A stretch of DNA of 64,000 nt. Source: Stichopus chloronotus (lineage: Eukaryota > Echinodermata > Holothuroidea > Aspidochirotida > Stichopodidae). Of this stretch, positions 26,170 to 38,500 are shown piece after piece. The DNA lies in assembly GCA_021234535.1 (NCBI GenBank), contig CM037843.1, forward strand, positions 17,453,911 through 17,517,910, read 5' to 3'. Position 1 is the first letter of the stretch. Each line of letters begins with the position of its first letter. The notes below the pieces were generated by a model. That model saw only the letters and a list, made by a program, of their open reading frames with translations, was not told where the DNA came from and made no database searches. The position numbers and the translations under genes are program-made.

Positions 26170-26395
26170 TGATGTGAGGACAGGGAGTGTGAGGACCTGT
26201 GGAGGGATGATGGGGGGGGGAGGATAGGAACTGAGGATGTCGAAGTGAGAATGGGAACTTAGGATGGGAAGTGAGGATGGTGAGAGTTAGGCCAGGGTGA
26301 GTGATGAGGGGGAAGTGATGATGGGGGAGTGAGCATTGGGAGTGAGGACAAGGAGAGTGGAGATGTGGGAGGACGGGGGAGGGACATGGATATTT
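26170..26395. repeat. Purine-rich degenerate minisatellite
   Basis: Loose repeats of gtgaggatggga-like words with G runs (one of ten bases or so at about 26211) cover this stretch. The 166-codon frame on the opposite strand is a Pro/His/Ser-rich translation of it and is not taken as a gene. Confidence 0.7.
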
Positions 26396-27935
26396 GGTGG
26401 GATGTGGCTTTTTACATAGACAAAAAGAGTGATGAATCATGGTCGAACACTGAGAGTAGGATTCAAAGGTTGCATGGAAATAATATTTTACTTTCACCTT
26501 ACTTTGCTCTCTGGTATAAAATTATTGGAAAATTTTTGTCTCTCAAAGAAAGACTCTGAATAGATCAAGTTGTATGTAGCAAAGGGTTTTGTAGGATATC
26601 TGTCTTTTGTTGTCATGCTGTCAATATAATCACTGTAAATTCAATGGCAGGCGATTCTTGATTGATGAAAGCAACTTTGAAGCACTGTGGATAGGGTACT
26701 GTTTGTTTTTCATCACAGATAGCGAAGCTATCCTGCTTTCCTGTGGACTGATGACCTGCTGCTGAAAGTGAAGCGAACTCAAACGTGCAAAAACAGTGGA
26801 AATGATAAAATAGCGGGGTCATCCTTGTACACGTGCCTAAAAGTGCAACGCAATCCCATGAGTTTTAAGAAGCATTTGCTCCATATTGAATTCAAAATTC
26901 TGCTGGTATTGATATACTTTTCAAGAGTTATTTTCCTTGCAACAGTGGTCACACAGTGCAGTGGCCCAGTTTTATCAAGAGCAAAACAACTTTATATGTG
27001 GAAACTTGATGTTTGAAACATCGGCTGTTTTGGGTCTTAGTTATGACATGCTTCAACTTTGGATTTGTGCAGTATACCTGGCGCCTGCCATGTCCACTAA
27101 CTTAACCTCACCAACTGCTCAGTACCGTAATGTACCACTTCATCTTTTAAACAGCGGGTCACATGTTCCTATCTCACTGGTGGATCCAAAGATGGGTCAA
27201 AAAAGGATCCTTATTCTTTCACACATTTAAGACATGTATGTCACAAAGCTTACAACTAAACACATTTAAATTGTCTAACACATCTTCACAATAATACTGC
27301 CATGTCAACATTCACAATACAACCATTTATGTTCTGCATGGCCTACATTGCAACATTACCTCACCCTACCTACTTTCACATAGTATTCAGCATACTTTGT
27401 TGTGATAAGTGAAATTTTAGTGATCCAGCATATATTTGCAAGGAGAGGGGAGCCTAAACACAATTTAAACTTAACTCTTGATTGCAGTAATCCTTTGCCG
27501 AATAGCAAAGCCAAGGTCTCCACTTTTGATATTAAAACTGGCAGAGCTTCAGAAGTTGTTCCTTTCACTCCGACTTAACAGACCTGTAAGAACTTAGATT
27601 TTATCAGATCCCACAGATACCTGATGTGCATGGCCATGTTATGACAGATCAAAGTAGAAAACCTGTTACAATGTTCCCATGATCTTCCTAATAATATAGA
27701 AAAGATAAAAGAATAGAAAAAGTCCTGTTATAAATCCATGTACTTACATCCCTATCAGAGAGACACAGCTGAGCTGTAAAAGTAGAGGGCGACATTTTGA
27801 AATATGTACAAACTGCATGATTTACCCTAATGGTGCAAGAACATGTTGAACCAAAATGCAGAATACACCATCTTGGATGTTTTAATAAGTTTGTCCAGCC
27901 CAGGATAAAGTGAAGTTCAATAGATAAATGTTTAC

Positions 27936-27941
27936 TTTATT
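27936..27941 (-). terminator. Candidate CMC2 poly(A) signal
   Basis: AATAAA on the - strand, about 507 bases after the CMC2 stop codon. It is the first canonical hexamer I noticed downstream of the gene; use is not shown. Confidence 0.35.
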
Positions 27942-28447
27942 AGTTACATGCTATCATCACTTTTTTTTTTCGTTTTTTAAACTGTGCTGGAATCCCACAT
28001 ACCTCATTTACTGTGTCAATCAATTTAACACAAGGCACGATAAAAAATTTTCAAAATGGCTAGTGAAATATCTTTTCTATCAGTAACTCCCTTTTTGCTT
28101 TGTTTGAGGACACACAAAAACAAAAGGAAAGAGAACAAGTAGTTCAGTATGATTCTACTTAACGAACTTCGATACCAAATTAGCCATTTGAAGTTTCTCG
28201 TCATCTCATCATCTGTCACGTTTACAAGTTCAGAGAGAAAATGCATGCAAAATGCCTCTGACATAGTCAAAACTTGTTCCTCAGATCCACATTTGAACCA
28301 ACTTCATGTGACTGATACGCCCTTAGCTTGTTGTTAACCCTGTCTCTCGAAAGCCATCTTCAGCTGTGGTTGATGTTATACATTTCTTTCCTATATGGAT
28401 CACATCATTCCTCACAACGGTGAATTCCTCCATTGAAGTCTTGCCTC

Positions 28448-28516
28448 TCAGGCTAAACCCATCTTCTTTCTTTTCTCCAAGGTCTTAACTTTATTTTCTA
28501 GTCTTTTAGCCTCTCT
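28448..28516 (-). CDS. CMC2: CMC2 coding exon 3
   Basis: Encodes residues 52-73, a Lys/Arg/Glu-rich helix ending KKMGLA and TGA. The acceptor is tttacag. The tail is shorter and more basic than in vertebrate CMC2. Confidence 0.88.
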   Translation of the reverse strand, partial: REAKRLENKVKTLEKRKKMGLA

Positions 28517-31500
28517 CTGTAAATGAAATTGAAACATACAAAAAGAATTGAAAAGGATACAGACACATAACAAACATGGAGCAAAAAACAATACTTCTTT
28601 GGTATAAACATATGCTCCTACAATATATGTATACATACTTACATGTACCAAACATTTCAATCTATCCATTTTAATCTATCAGTCCCACCTGTTTCATTAC
28701 TTAACAAAATGAGTGGTAGTAAATGACTCTCGAAGGCAAGGTAACTCCATTCTGCTTCACTTTTAGAGCAAGAGAAATGCACATACCATGGTTCCTTAGA
28801 GACAATAACCTGTATCAGTGTGGACTAAAATAAAGTGTGGGAAAGTATAAAATCACTCATAAAAGAAAGTTGCTGTAATTTTTACATGATAAACTTAAAA
28901 TGGATTTATACTACGCTACATCATAACAAATCTTCCGTATGATTGGCTGCTTTCATGTGCAACTGATTAACAATGCTACTTAACAAACACATGCATCAAT
29001 AAAAGCATTAAGACTAAATGTGCCTATCATGTGTTTAGGTTGAAAAAGACTGGTCTTACAATAAAAAAAAAAAGGGAGAAGTCTGATGAATTTCTTATCC
29101 TTTTCAATTATACTCAATGGGGTTTATGGCATCAAAGTGAACCCATTAGTGCTGTTAAAAGCAGTAACTTTGGGTTTCTGTCCTGCACAGGTGTCATGGC
29201 TAGGATAATTTCATCAATCAAAAATTACAAACTCATTCTACACGTCCAAAGAACAAGATGAATCAATCTTTATGATAAAACATTGCACGAATGAAACTTG
29301 CAGCAGCAAGTAAATGGGTACCACAACAATGTAATTAACTTACAAATGTTGACTTAGAATTCATACAAGAAATGTGAGTTATCAAATCAGAAAGGGAAAT
29401 GACTTTGTGCTTCCCTGCCAATTATCCCATTTGTCCATACACACACAATCACTTTAAACAAAACCAACCAGTGGAGAAGGGCCGGACCATATCACAATGA
29501 AATACAAAATGCAAGAATGTAAAGCACATACTGTATCACTTCATGGGATTGGTGAATACCACACGCTGATATGAATCAGTAACATTCACTCAGCATTGAT
29601 GAAAATTGTTGTCAGGAAGGATGGCATATATCTCTTGACCAAAGTATTTCACAAGTGGATAGAAAGTTCCTGACACCACATTGTGGTTAAAGATCTCCAA
29701 TTCAACAAAGGCACCTGGAATACATCTTCCAGGAGTGTGCATTCCGTGGTGAGTGTTTACGGTGACTAAAACAAAGTACCTTGAAAATTTTGACAGGGAG
29801 TTGCTGGCTACTGAGATATTCTTTGGACGCTTAGATAGATCTAAAGAGCTATGTTAAGTGGTTGTTCAGGAAAAGTGTACACAAAAAGTTTTGTAATTTG
29901 AAAGAAAATGAGACCAAAGTATTTTTAGCAACATATCTGCTATTAAACATGTACTTTTTGCATGTTTGCATTATTTTCTTCATATGAGTGACATTTCTCT
30001 CTTAACACATTCACATTATCATGCTGGGCTTTTGAATGCAGAAGAGGTCTTTGGAATGATAGACCTTATTATGTATTCATTTCATGTATTCATTGTCACA
30101 TAACAGTAATGACAAGTCTCCCATGGGGCTATTCAAATGACAGACATCATCTACTCATCAAGTGCTACCAATGTTGACAGGTTGAAGTTCCAGCTAAATT
30201 CAGTTGTTGAGATATCCTCCTTAATAGTTTTTCATGCTGTTACCTCTGGTGGCCTCCATGAAAAGCAACAATTATGATCTACTCACAATGGATTACCAAC
30301 ACACCAACTTTGGAGTTCAAGCACTTTTCCCTTCTTGAGTACCGTGTTTACAAGGTTTTCAAACTATGTCATCTATTGACCTCACATGACCTTTTACCTC
30401 CATAAAAAATGTTGGATATCATCTACTCACACCAATGATGAGAGTTTGAAGTTCTAGCAACATGCTGTTGCTGAGATTTCTCCTTCAATAGGTTTCACAT
30501 TTTACATTTTGCTGATCTCAAATGGCCTTTGACCTCCATGAAAAACAACAGGAATCATCTACTCACAATGGACTACCAACACTGAAGTTCGAGCACCATC
30601 CCCTTCTTGAAATATCATGTTTACAAGGCAGGGCATCACATACATGCCCATTGCATAGATTCCTCGCCTGACTTTGGCAAGGAATCAAAGAGGGGATGTT
30701 GGAAAAGGTCTGTAGCTGCACCTTCATCACCACAACGAGTACATCCGTTCTGGACCTTCAGAAAAAAACAGTGTGTCAGAATAATTTGTTTTGTCCATAA
30801 ATAGGAATTAAATGAACTCAGATGTAAAAATTACCTCTCGTTTCAGGCATTGGTTTACAGCTTCATTGGCAGTGTTGCAGTGTCCAACATATTTCTTGAA
30901 TGGGTTCTTCAATAGAAAAGAACAAAATTATCATAGCAGACACAATTTAGGCAAGTGATGATTCACAAAGAACTCTGGCAACTTATGCAAACATACATGT
31001 AGATTTAACTACTTTCTCATTTGCAATATTAAAACCCAGTCAATCGTACATACTAGGTACACATTTAAATGTGTGCACTCATTCCATTGAAGACATAAGC
31101 AGATTGAAAGTGTACAGGTCAATAAATGGACAGTTAACATGCAGTTAAGGTAGCAGTCATAACTAGGCCCTTGGTCTTCAACTGTATCATGTTTCTATAT
31201 GCGAAGCAAATTGTGATGGATTCTCTCATAATCTGTCAGCAACTAAAATGTTGCACTTTAATGAGAGGAAAACATTATCTGAAGGCAAGTCATAATTCCT
31301 CTCATTTTGCTTAAGTGTTTATCAGCTGTGATGAAGTGAATGAAAGTATGTCACTAATCCTCCGTGTGTAGAAACACACGGATAAATCAAGCTTGGAATA
31401 CAAATCGTATGGTCTAGCCTCTAACAACTGTACATTTTGTACAGTGAACTAGTTAGCTCATAGTCAAAACTGCAGCTATGAAGTTTTGGTGTGGTATGTT

Positions 31501-31864
31501 TCCACTTAATTCGAATGAAGTCCGACACAAAATGTGATTATTTCCTGCCAAATATGAAAGAATGTGTGCAACTTTGTGCTTGACTGAAGTGTGAAGCACA
31601 TTGTACAGCAGTTTTAGCAGTTACCAAGTACTGGTAGTGATAGTGGTGGTCTAGGCCTATAGGCCTCTGCCTGTAGGCCTAGTTATTTCTTCTAGGCTAG
31701 TAATGTTCAAATGGGAAAATATTGACTGTAGGCTAGGCCTCGCCTAATAGTACATTGTTAACAATAAGTCAATGCTGTCTTACATCTGAGTGGCATTTCT
31801 GCAAAGCTCTTATTAGTATGTTACATTCTTCAGTGTGTAAATTTGAAGATAGATCCGGATGCAT
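28448..31864 (-). CDS. CMC2: CMC2, twin-CX9C mitochondrial protein (complete, 3 exons)
   Basis: Coding exons on the - strand are 31864-31784, 30906-30835 and 28516-28448, all phase 0, giving 73 residues. The protein begins MHPDLS, the signature start of CMC2 (C-x9-C motif-containing 2), and has cysteine pairs C14/C24 and C37/C47, each with nine residues between: the twin CX9C hairpin oxidised by Mia40 in the intermembrane space. A basic helix (KRLENKVKTLEKRKK) ends the chain before TGA. CMC2 aids cytochrome c oxidase biogenesis. Human CMC2 is of similar length (about 79). The start has A at -3. It is divergent from MRPL4, 576 bases away. No lesions are seen. Confidence 0.93.
28517..30834 (-). 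other. CMC2 intron 2
   Basis: A 2.3-kb intron. It holds the start of a ~145-bp repeat cluster (from about 30090) and an 87-codon open frame on the - strand (29853-29590) that has protein-like composition but no start near its beginning and no recognised family. Nothing else is supported. Confidence 0.7.
30090..30660 (-). repeat. ~145-bp AGGTCA-type repeat cluster, antisense
   Basis: About four degenerate units recur at 130-143 bases; catctactcac marks each near 30147, 30277, 30420 and 30555. Read on the - strand they contain gaggtcaaagg, cttgtaaacac and caagaaggg, as the clusters at 34230-34540 and 61080-61690 do. It runs in the opposite orientation to those two and lies in CMC2 intron 2. 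Confidence 0.7.
30835..30906 (-). CDS. CMC2: CMC2 coding exon 2
   Basis: Encodes residues 28-51, with the second CX9C pair (C37, C47) in KYVGHCNTANEAVNQCLKRE. The acceptor is gttcttttctattgaag and the donor GAG/gtaatt. Confidence 0.92.
31361..31382. repeat. Short perfect hairpin
   Basis: tccgtgtgt and acacacgga pair perfectly around an agaa loop, inside CMC2 intron 1. No function is assigned. Confidence 0.6.
31784..31864 (-). CDS. CMC2: CMC2 coding exon 1
   Basis: Encodes residues 1-27, including MHPDLSSNLHTEEC and the first CX9C pair (C14, C24). The donor is GAT/gtaaga. Confidence 0.93.
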
Positions 31865-32440
31865 TGTACGGGTGCCTTCGGTTCTTTGCTAACGAAATCT
31901 TATTTTATTTCAACTTCAAGTAGCGGCGGTAGAGTGTACTGTGTTCATCCATTCACTTCAGGCTCAGCCTAGGCTAGGATTACTTGATTACGAAACAGCT
32001 GTTTGTTACTGGTACTCCTACATATGCTAACGACTTACAAACTGTAGCACAGTGTTCACCCAGTATTTACACAGCAGACGACGCTTGAATTATGCTATTT
32101 GTACAAAGGGGTATGGTTAACATAGTAAGATACAATATGCAAAATTCGTTCTATTTTAATCTAAAAGGGAAACAGATCGAACGGAATATTTCTTATTAGG
32201 CCTTCATATATAATGTTTAGCCGTAACATAATCATATTTAGCTACACAATAGTTTTCTGACATCTTAAAAAATATAATGAACACCCACTGTAAATAGCTT
32301 GTTCTGTCAGTGAACAGCTAGCTGCACATGCAGCACTGTGTACGTGTACGTACATGTACGTTCGTAGCCCTGTTAAACAACAAGTCCATGTGCAATATCA
32401 GAAAAGGGAAAAACACAGTAAGGAACTATCAATTAAAGAA
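31865..32440. promoter_or_regulatory. Putative bidirectional CMC2/MRPL4 promoter
   Basis: The 576 bases between the two divergent start codons must contain both 5' UTRs and, most simply, one shared promoter. No TATA box at a convincing distance is seen. Notable words are tagcggcggtagag near 31920 and a perfect 14-bp palindrome acgtacatgtacgt at 32348-32361 within a GTAC-rich stretch. The palindrome overlaps an ATG at 32354 in frame with MRPL4, which could be transcribed or lie just upstream of the start site. Promoter function is inferred from gene layout only. Confidence 0.6.
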
Positions 32441-32503
32441 ATGTTTGCCCAAGTTCTGCAGAAGTTTTGTTGTCAGAGTCGTTTAGGGCTAACGACTTCC
32501 AAA
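32441..32503 (+). CDS. MRPL4: MRPL4 coding exon 1
   Basis: Encodes [20 protein letters not shown] and one Lys, a typical mitochondrial presequence, ending in phase 0 at a gtaagc donor. It was chosen because it is basic, starts with ATG and matches the phase of the next exon; there is no strong sequence conservation here, so it is the least certain exon. Confidence 0.72.
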
Positions 32504-35500
32504 GTAAGCATTTGGTTTTTTTTTCATGAAAACCTCATCATTAGTGTATTAACTCAAATGAAACGTTTGGTTATAAACTCCGTCTCGAAGTTCTAACTAG
32601 GTAAAGTTAGGCCGAACAACACTGGCCAACGCATGGCTAGGCCAAACGTTGGTCTAAAGGTTTTGTGCAAAGCCAAAGGTTCTGGGAATTTGTTCTCATA
32701 ACGTTAATTTAAAAGCGCCTTCAACTTTACTTTCATTTTCAAAAGGGTCAATGAGAAGAAACTATGATGAGCTGATGAACTTAGGCAGACTTACAAGTTA
32801 CACTAGCTTGTCAAATAGTAATGGTAACCTTGGCAGCATATACCACTCATAGTACTAGGAGATCCACGCAATCCGATCAGAGTAGTTACAATGATTTTAC
32901 CTGGTTATGCTTTCTATCAGTAGCGTAAGATCAACCTGACATTTACTTTATGTATTCGCTCAACATATTTCTTGTATGATGATAGTTGTAATCCCACCTG
33001 AAGCTTAACTTCAATTTCCCTCACAATAGACTTACCTATTGCATAATGGAAAACTCCACAGCCAAGATTTTGGAACATGATAAAGCAGGAGCGTCTTCAT
33101 GGGTCAAGCACTTTTACTAATATTATAACAGTTATAGCCTACACTACCCTACTTCCATACGCTACAGTCTGAGAAACCAAAATTAAAAATCAGAAGAAGA
33201 GGGTTAGAATTAGTAGGTTTCTTGATACCATTTTCTCAGTGGATAGTAAATGGAGTGGTAATAGCTAGTTAGAGTGGTAGTAGTCATAGCCTAAGAATTA
33301 AACTTGTAGGCAATCATAGTAAGTGATCCGCTGCGTGGGCCTGTGAAGTGAGCATGCAGCCCAAGATACCAAATCAACATTTTTAAATCTTAGGTCAGAA
33401 TAGTGAAGCACGCCACGCTGTGTGTCCTTTCTGTGTCATTGCGCACTCGACATACACCTTGGGGATCTAGTTAATTTTGTTATGGGTTGTAAGTAAGGCG
33501 GAGTATAATTTCACCCTCGATGACAATCTTTCATTGGAAAAATACATTTTCATGTAAGACAACACTGATTCATAGAAAAATGTTCCAACTTTTGTAGGTG
33601 AAACTGTCACAGTTTTGGAGAGATAGATATCCTTAAGTGCACATTTAACAATCACGATATTATACATCGAAGACCATTGAAATTGTGAGCCATGTATGTT
33701 ACACCCCTGGTAGTGGTTGCACTGATCCACTGAGTAAGACGTACAGCCTGGTAACTGCCCTATATTCTGACATGCTTATATTCTGGCAGCATTGGCTTAG
33801 TAAGACCCTTTGGGTCCCATGGACAAGGAGGAGTGTTTGGTCCCAAAGACAGTGGAGATTAATCTCGATTGTATGATCTCTCTTTGGCCATTAGTGCACA
33901 CATGTACTAATTAGCAAATTACATATGGTACTATATGCTATGATATTTCATGCTGTTTATTGATGGTATTATATTTCAACACTCAAGTTTTGTAAACCAT
34001 TTGTTGAAACTTGAAGTAAGCCCTGCATAACAATGATTAATGCATCATAACTAGGCTGACCTTTATTGCCAGATCCCAAAGTCTGACATAATTTATGTGT
34101 AGTGGAGATATGAGTGTCCGAAATGGGGGTGTTGGATCATAGGGCTGTAGCCATGTGGTTTAGGTTTCAAAACACATTGAAGTGAGATTGATAGACTTCT
34201 TACTGTAACACAAACACTGCACGTGTAGGCTGTACATGATACTTTACACTGAAAATCTTGTTATCACAATATCTCAAGATAGCAATGATGGATACTTCCC
34301 ATACTTAGTAAGTGTGTTGCCATATCAAGAGAAAGAACCCTCTTGGTTTTGGTGGAGGTCAAAGGTCATTTGAGGTTACCAAAGGTCAAACACTGAAAAT
34401 ATTGTTATCATGGTATCTCAAGAAGGTAACCGCCAACAGTTCTCAAACTTGGTACACCATATTGGGTGCAAGAGGCCTGTTGATTTTGTTAGAGGTCAAA
34501 AATCACTCGAGGTCAAAATATCCTCACTATTTGTAACATACCAACTTCAAAATGCTCATCATTGAATCATCGAAACCACAATGCCTTTGGACTTTCTGGG
34601 TTTTTTCTTGGTGCCAGTGCAGTTGAAAATGGAAAATGAAACACACAGGCTGAGTAAATCCAAGAATGGAAGCTGTATGGGCTTTGATTAACTAGTGATA
34701 AGAGAGGGACTGCATTTATGTTAGAATGTGGTAGTAAGAAGGTCGTGGACTTGTCGTGGAAGTGTGGTGGTTCATAATTCACAGGCTGGTCTTAAAGCAA
34801 CCCTAAAAGAGACAATTTTGATCTTAAAACTAGTGTAAAGTGATGTGCATAATGTATGCAATGATTAATGTGCATTGTGCGATAATTTATCTTCTACATA
34901 TCTTTAAGTTTTGCTCTGATTGCCACACTCATTTTACTGCAATGGTTGGAAATGAAGGAATTAGCCATTGGTAATTTCCCCTTACTTGAGAACCATATCA
35001 AAGTATGTCCTTGTATTTTAATTAGCCTGTGTAATTTGTCTTTGGGTTATACATCAACATTATCTTGAAAAACAGTAGGGGTTCTATGCCAAATATATGG
35101 GTAAATCTTTGAGTGCAAAATGTTTTTTTGTTTTTTTTTACAAGTGTTAGTGAGCTTAATTTGGATACAGTAGGCCTACTGCAGACCTTTGAGGAGGGAT
35201 CTAACATGATACATGGTATTGCTGAAATATGACTACATGTTATGCAGTTAATATCATTGACTTGATGTAACCCATTTGTTTTTGTCACTCAGGTCCAGTT
35301 TGTGTTTCCAGGTTTGAGAGGATGCTTTGCCTCAAGATTATGTTCATCAGAAGCAGCAGGTAAATCCACAGTCACTGCTAATTTTTCAGGTTTGTGAAAT
35401 TTTTCAATGGCTTGTCACCTTGAACAATGTTCACGTTCTGGGATGACTGATTGGTATACATCCCTCACAGCTGAGCTAAAGTTAATATTGCACTAATAGT

Positions 35501-38500
35501 CAAATTTGGTGCCCCAATAATTTTAAATATTCACACTTTATCGCTTTGTACATCGCTGAAAGGAAATTTGGACATGTCTAGATGATACGGCACTGGTGGG
35601 AATAACAATTTGGAGATGTTTCCTACGATGAACAATGCCATTATCAGATAGAGCAACCTTAGCAGCGAGTCGCCACTGAATTGGATAAGATCGTCATGTG
35701 ACTTTTAGAACTGCAGTTATTATCCACAAATGGTCAAATTCACAGTCTTTGCTTTCTTACACCCCAACTGATCAGGGACAAAGGATTTGCAAAAGCTAAG
35801 TTTATGCAGAAGACTCATTCTATAGAGTTTTGGAAGTTCAGCTGTGTGAGTTTGTCAGGTAACCAGGTAGATCACTGAGATGTTTACACATTCCAAACAC
35901 TTTGGATATGTTTTTTTTTTTTGTGATGTAACAGTGAAAGATGTTATGGGAGAGAGAAATAATGCTGCTTGTTGGAAGGTGCAAATGTATGTTGATCACA
36001 CTATGATGATGATTACATGTAAATTATGGAATATATATCACTATGCACTTTTTGAAGTGTAATTGTTAGTGGTCTTATTTGTTAAGATTGTTGCTTTTCT
36101 TTGTTATTTCACAAAACAGGTCTTAATGCTGGCAATCCTTCGATTCCCTTTGAGCGAGAAGTTGACTGTCCATCTCACCTGCGGAAACCACAGGCCTGGT
36201 TAGAATCCTTAGAGACGAGAGAGAGCAAGAAACTAGCTATAATCGATCTTCACCCAGATGTCTTTAGTACATTTCCAAGGTAAACAAGTTTCTACTAAAT
36301 CTGTGCAACTTTGAAGTTATAACCACTGAAGGAAATTGATATTTCATAAATATTAGGAAACATTTTTTCTCTTTATTCTTAAAAACCATATCTCAATGAA
36401 CATGTTCAGTTCAAAAGTTATGAATTTGTAAAGAAATATTTCAAAATGGTACATTCCAAAATGGGAAATGTGTGATGTTACCCAGGCACAACTACATGAC
36501 TATCCTTTGTGTTTCTTGACTCTAAAAAAAAAAAGACATTACAACTTTAAGAGATGTGGCCTTAATTTCCACAATAGTTTAAGGTAAAACTGCAATATAC
36601 CCAATCAAAATTTTCAGTGGTGTCAAATTTCAAGGTTCAGTGAGGGCTTCAGTTTTCGGAGAAAATCAAAGACGGCTTTCAATAATTTGCCACTGTTGCA
36701 TGACATTTTGGTAACCTTAAAGCAAAACGAGATCTTTCTTGACCAGAGAAGTCTTTTTTCAAACAGCAATACCTAGAGTGAGGACCATCATATTATTATG
36801 GGGTTTGAAATGCCTGCAGTGAAAAATTATGTTCCTTCATTTAAGGACTCCTAGAATTGTCAGTTTTATGCCTTTAAGTGGTGAGGACAGAGGCAATACA
36901 TTGGGCTCATTCACAGTTTTCAGCTTCAAAGGCATTAAGTAAAACATTATTTAAATATGTCATTGTAAACTGTTTGTTAGCACTGTAACAGATAGTTTGG
37001 TATTCTGAAACATTATCCTGTCAGTGTTCAGTCAATAAATTGGACTTGAATTACACAATGTGCATTTTAAATGTCATTATGTTACTTGATGCTATATGGT
37101 AAATGATGCAGCATGCAAACTTTGATAATTTTGAAGTTCATCGTAAATACTCTGCAAAACACATGGCATAGGCCTATCATCTACTTTCCTGATAAGAAAC
37201 AATCTCAAAAGTTTCCACAAAGTTTGTTGCAGTGCAGTATCAGACAATTGTCCAAGTACCATTCCACACTCATGCTCTGAGATTTCATCTTCATTGAAAG
37301 CATATACTGGTATTGTGCTATATTGAATGGTCAAAAGTTTTCCTATAGGAGAATATCCAGTCTGAATGATTTAAATATTTTGCGGTCTTCTACCTTTAAA
37401 GGGGAACTCTGGGCAAGGAACATGTCATCTTTCTTATTTAAGTCACTTCAAACCATTTTTGTTCATTTTTTTCTTGACATTTAGATATGAACTTCTCATA
37501 GACATCATGATATGTTCAAACTTACCGCCCAACAGAGTTTCTAACACTATGCAAGCGGACGAAGGGCGCAGCCATTGTCATGTTATTGACCATGATCTCT
37601 GTGATCTGTGACGTAGTCGACGCCCAACTCTGATTCACGGCAGCTAACCTGATTGGCCTATATAATGAGTAATTAGATAATTTATTGCCCTGTCTTTGGA
37701 AAGGATTACTTTCGAATCCTTCATATATAGTAAAGATGTAGTTTTCTTAATCTTCAAGCTATTGGTCCTATCGGTCTTAGCCACATAATGTGGTCTTTTG
37801 ATGAGAAATTCCTCTTCTCATGTTTTCTGTTGACCCATTCAGTTTCGTGACAGCCACATTATGTTTTGTGCTAATTGTTTAGGGAAATCAGGTTGGTCGC
37901 CATGAATCAGAGCTGGGCGTGGACTATGTCACAAATCACAGAGCTCAATGGTCAATTACATAATAATGACCACACCCTTTGTATTCATGCAAAGCGCTGG
38001 AAACTCTGTTAAGGGAAAAGATAAATTTTAATCTTGTTTTCTGTCAATTTACCATGTGTTGATCATGTTTTGAGCTGTCCAGTCGATTTTCATTCAAACT
38101 CTGTGCAGAATAGATGTTGTAGCCCTGCACCTCCTCGGTTATGATGGTAAATTATAACCAGCTCATTTCTTATTGCTGGCTATTATTTGCACAAATTTTT
38201 GTGGTTATAAATTACTTCTCTCTTCAGAATTGATATACTTCAGCGAAATATTGAATGGCAGAAAGTATACAAAATAATAGTAAGTTGAATTAGATTTATT
38301 GGTATTACTGCTAACTTCATTTGTTCTGATTATATTTTTAACCTTTCTACCATCATAATGAGAAGAGAAGATTAGAGTGATTTGTAACAGTCTGTAGCAT
38401 CTCCACTGTGCAATAAATTCTTAAACAGAGAAGTTATTTGGTATTTATTTAATTCATTCCTAATTGTAAGGATTTGCATGGGATCAAATTGATAAAAAAT

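Larger units (their letters stand above)
21482..27935. other. PPP1R21 3' UTR and intergenic region
   Basis: A weak candidate poly(A) signal (attaaa) lies at 21973-21978, about 490 bases past the PPP1R21 stop. Beyond it I see no supported gene on either strand. Contents are a possible tRNA-like remnant (22680-22780), a MITE (25846-26079), a purine-rich repeat (26170-26395) and plain AT-rich DNA. Reading frames here are short and without recognised motifs. Confidence 0.5.

Noticed and set aside
25997..26497. 166-codon - strand open frame
   Set aside because: Pro/His/Ser-rich low-complexity translation of a purine-rich repeat and part of a MITE.
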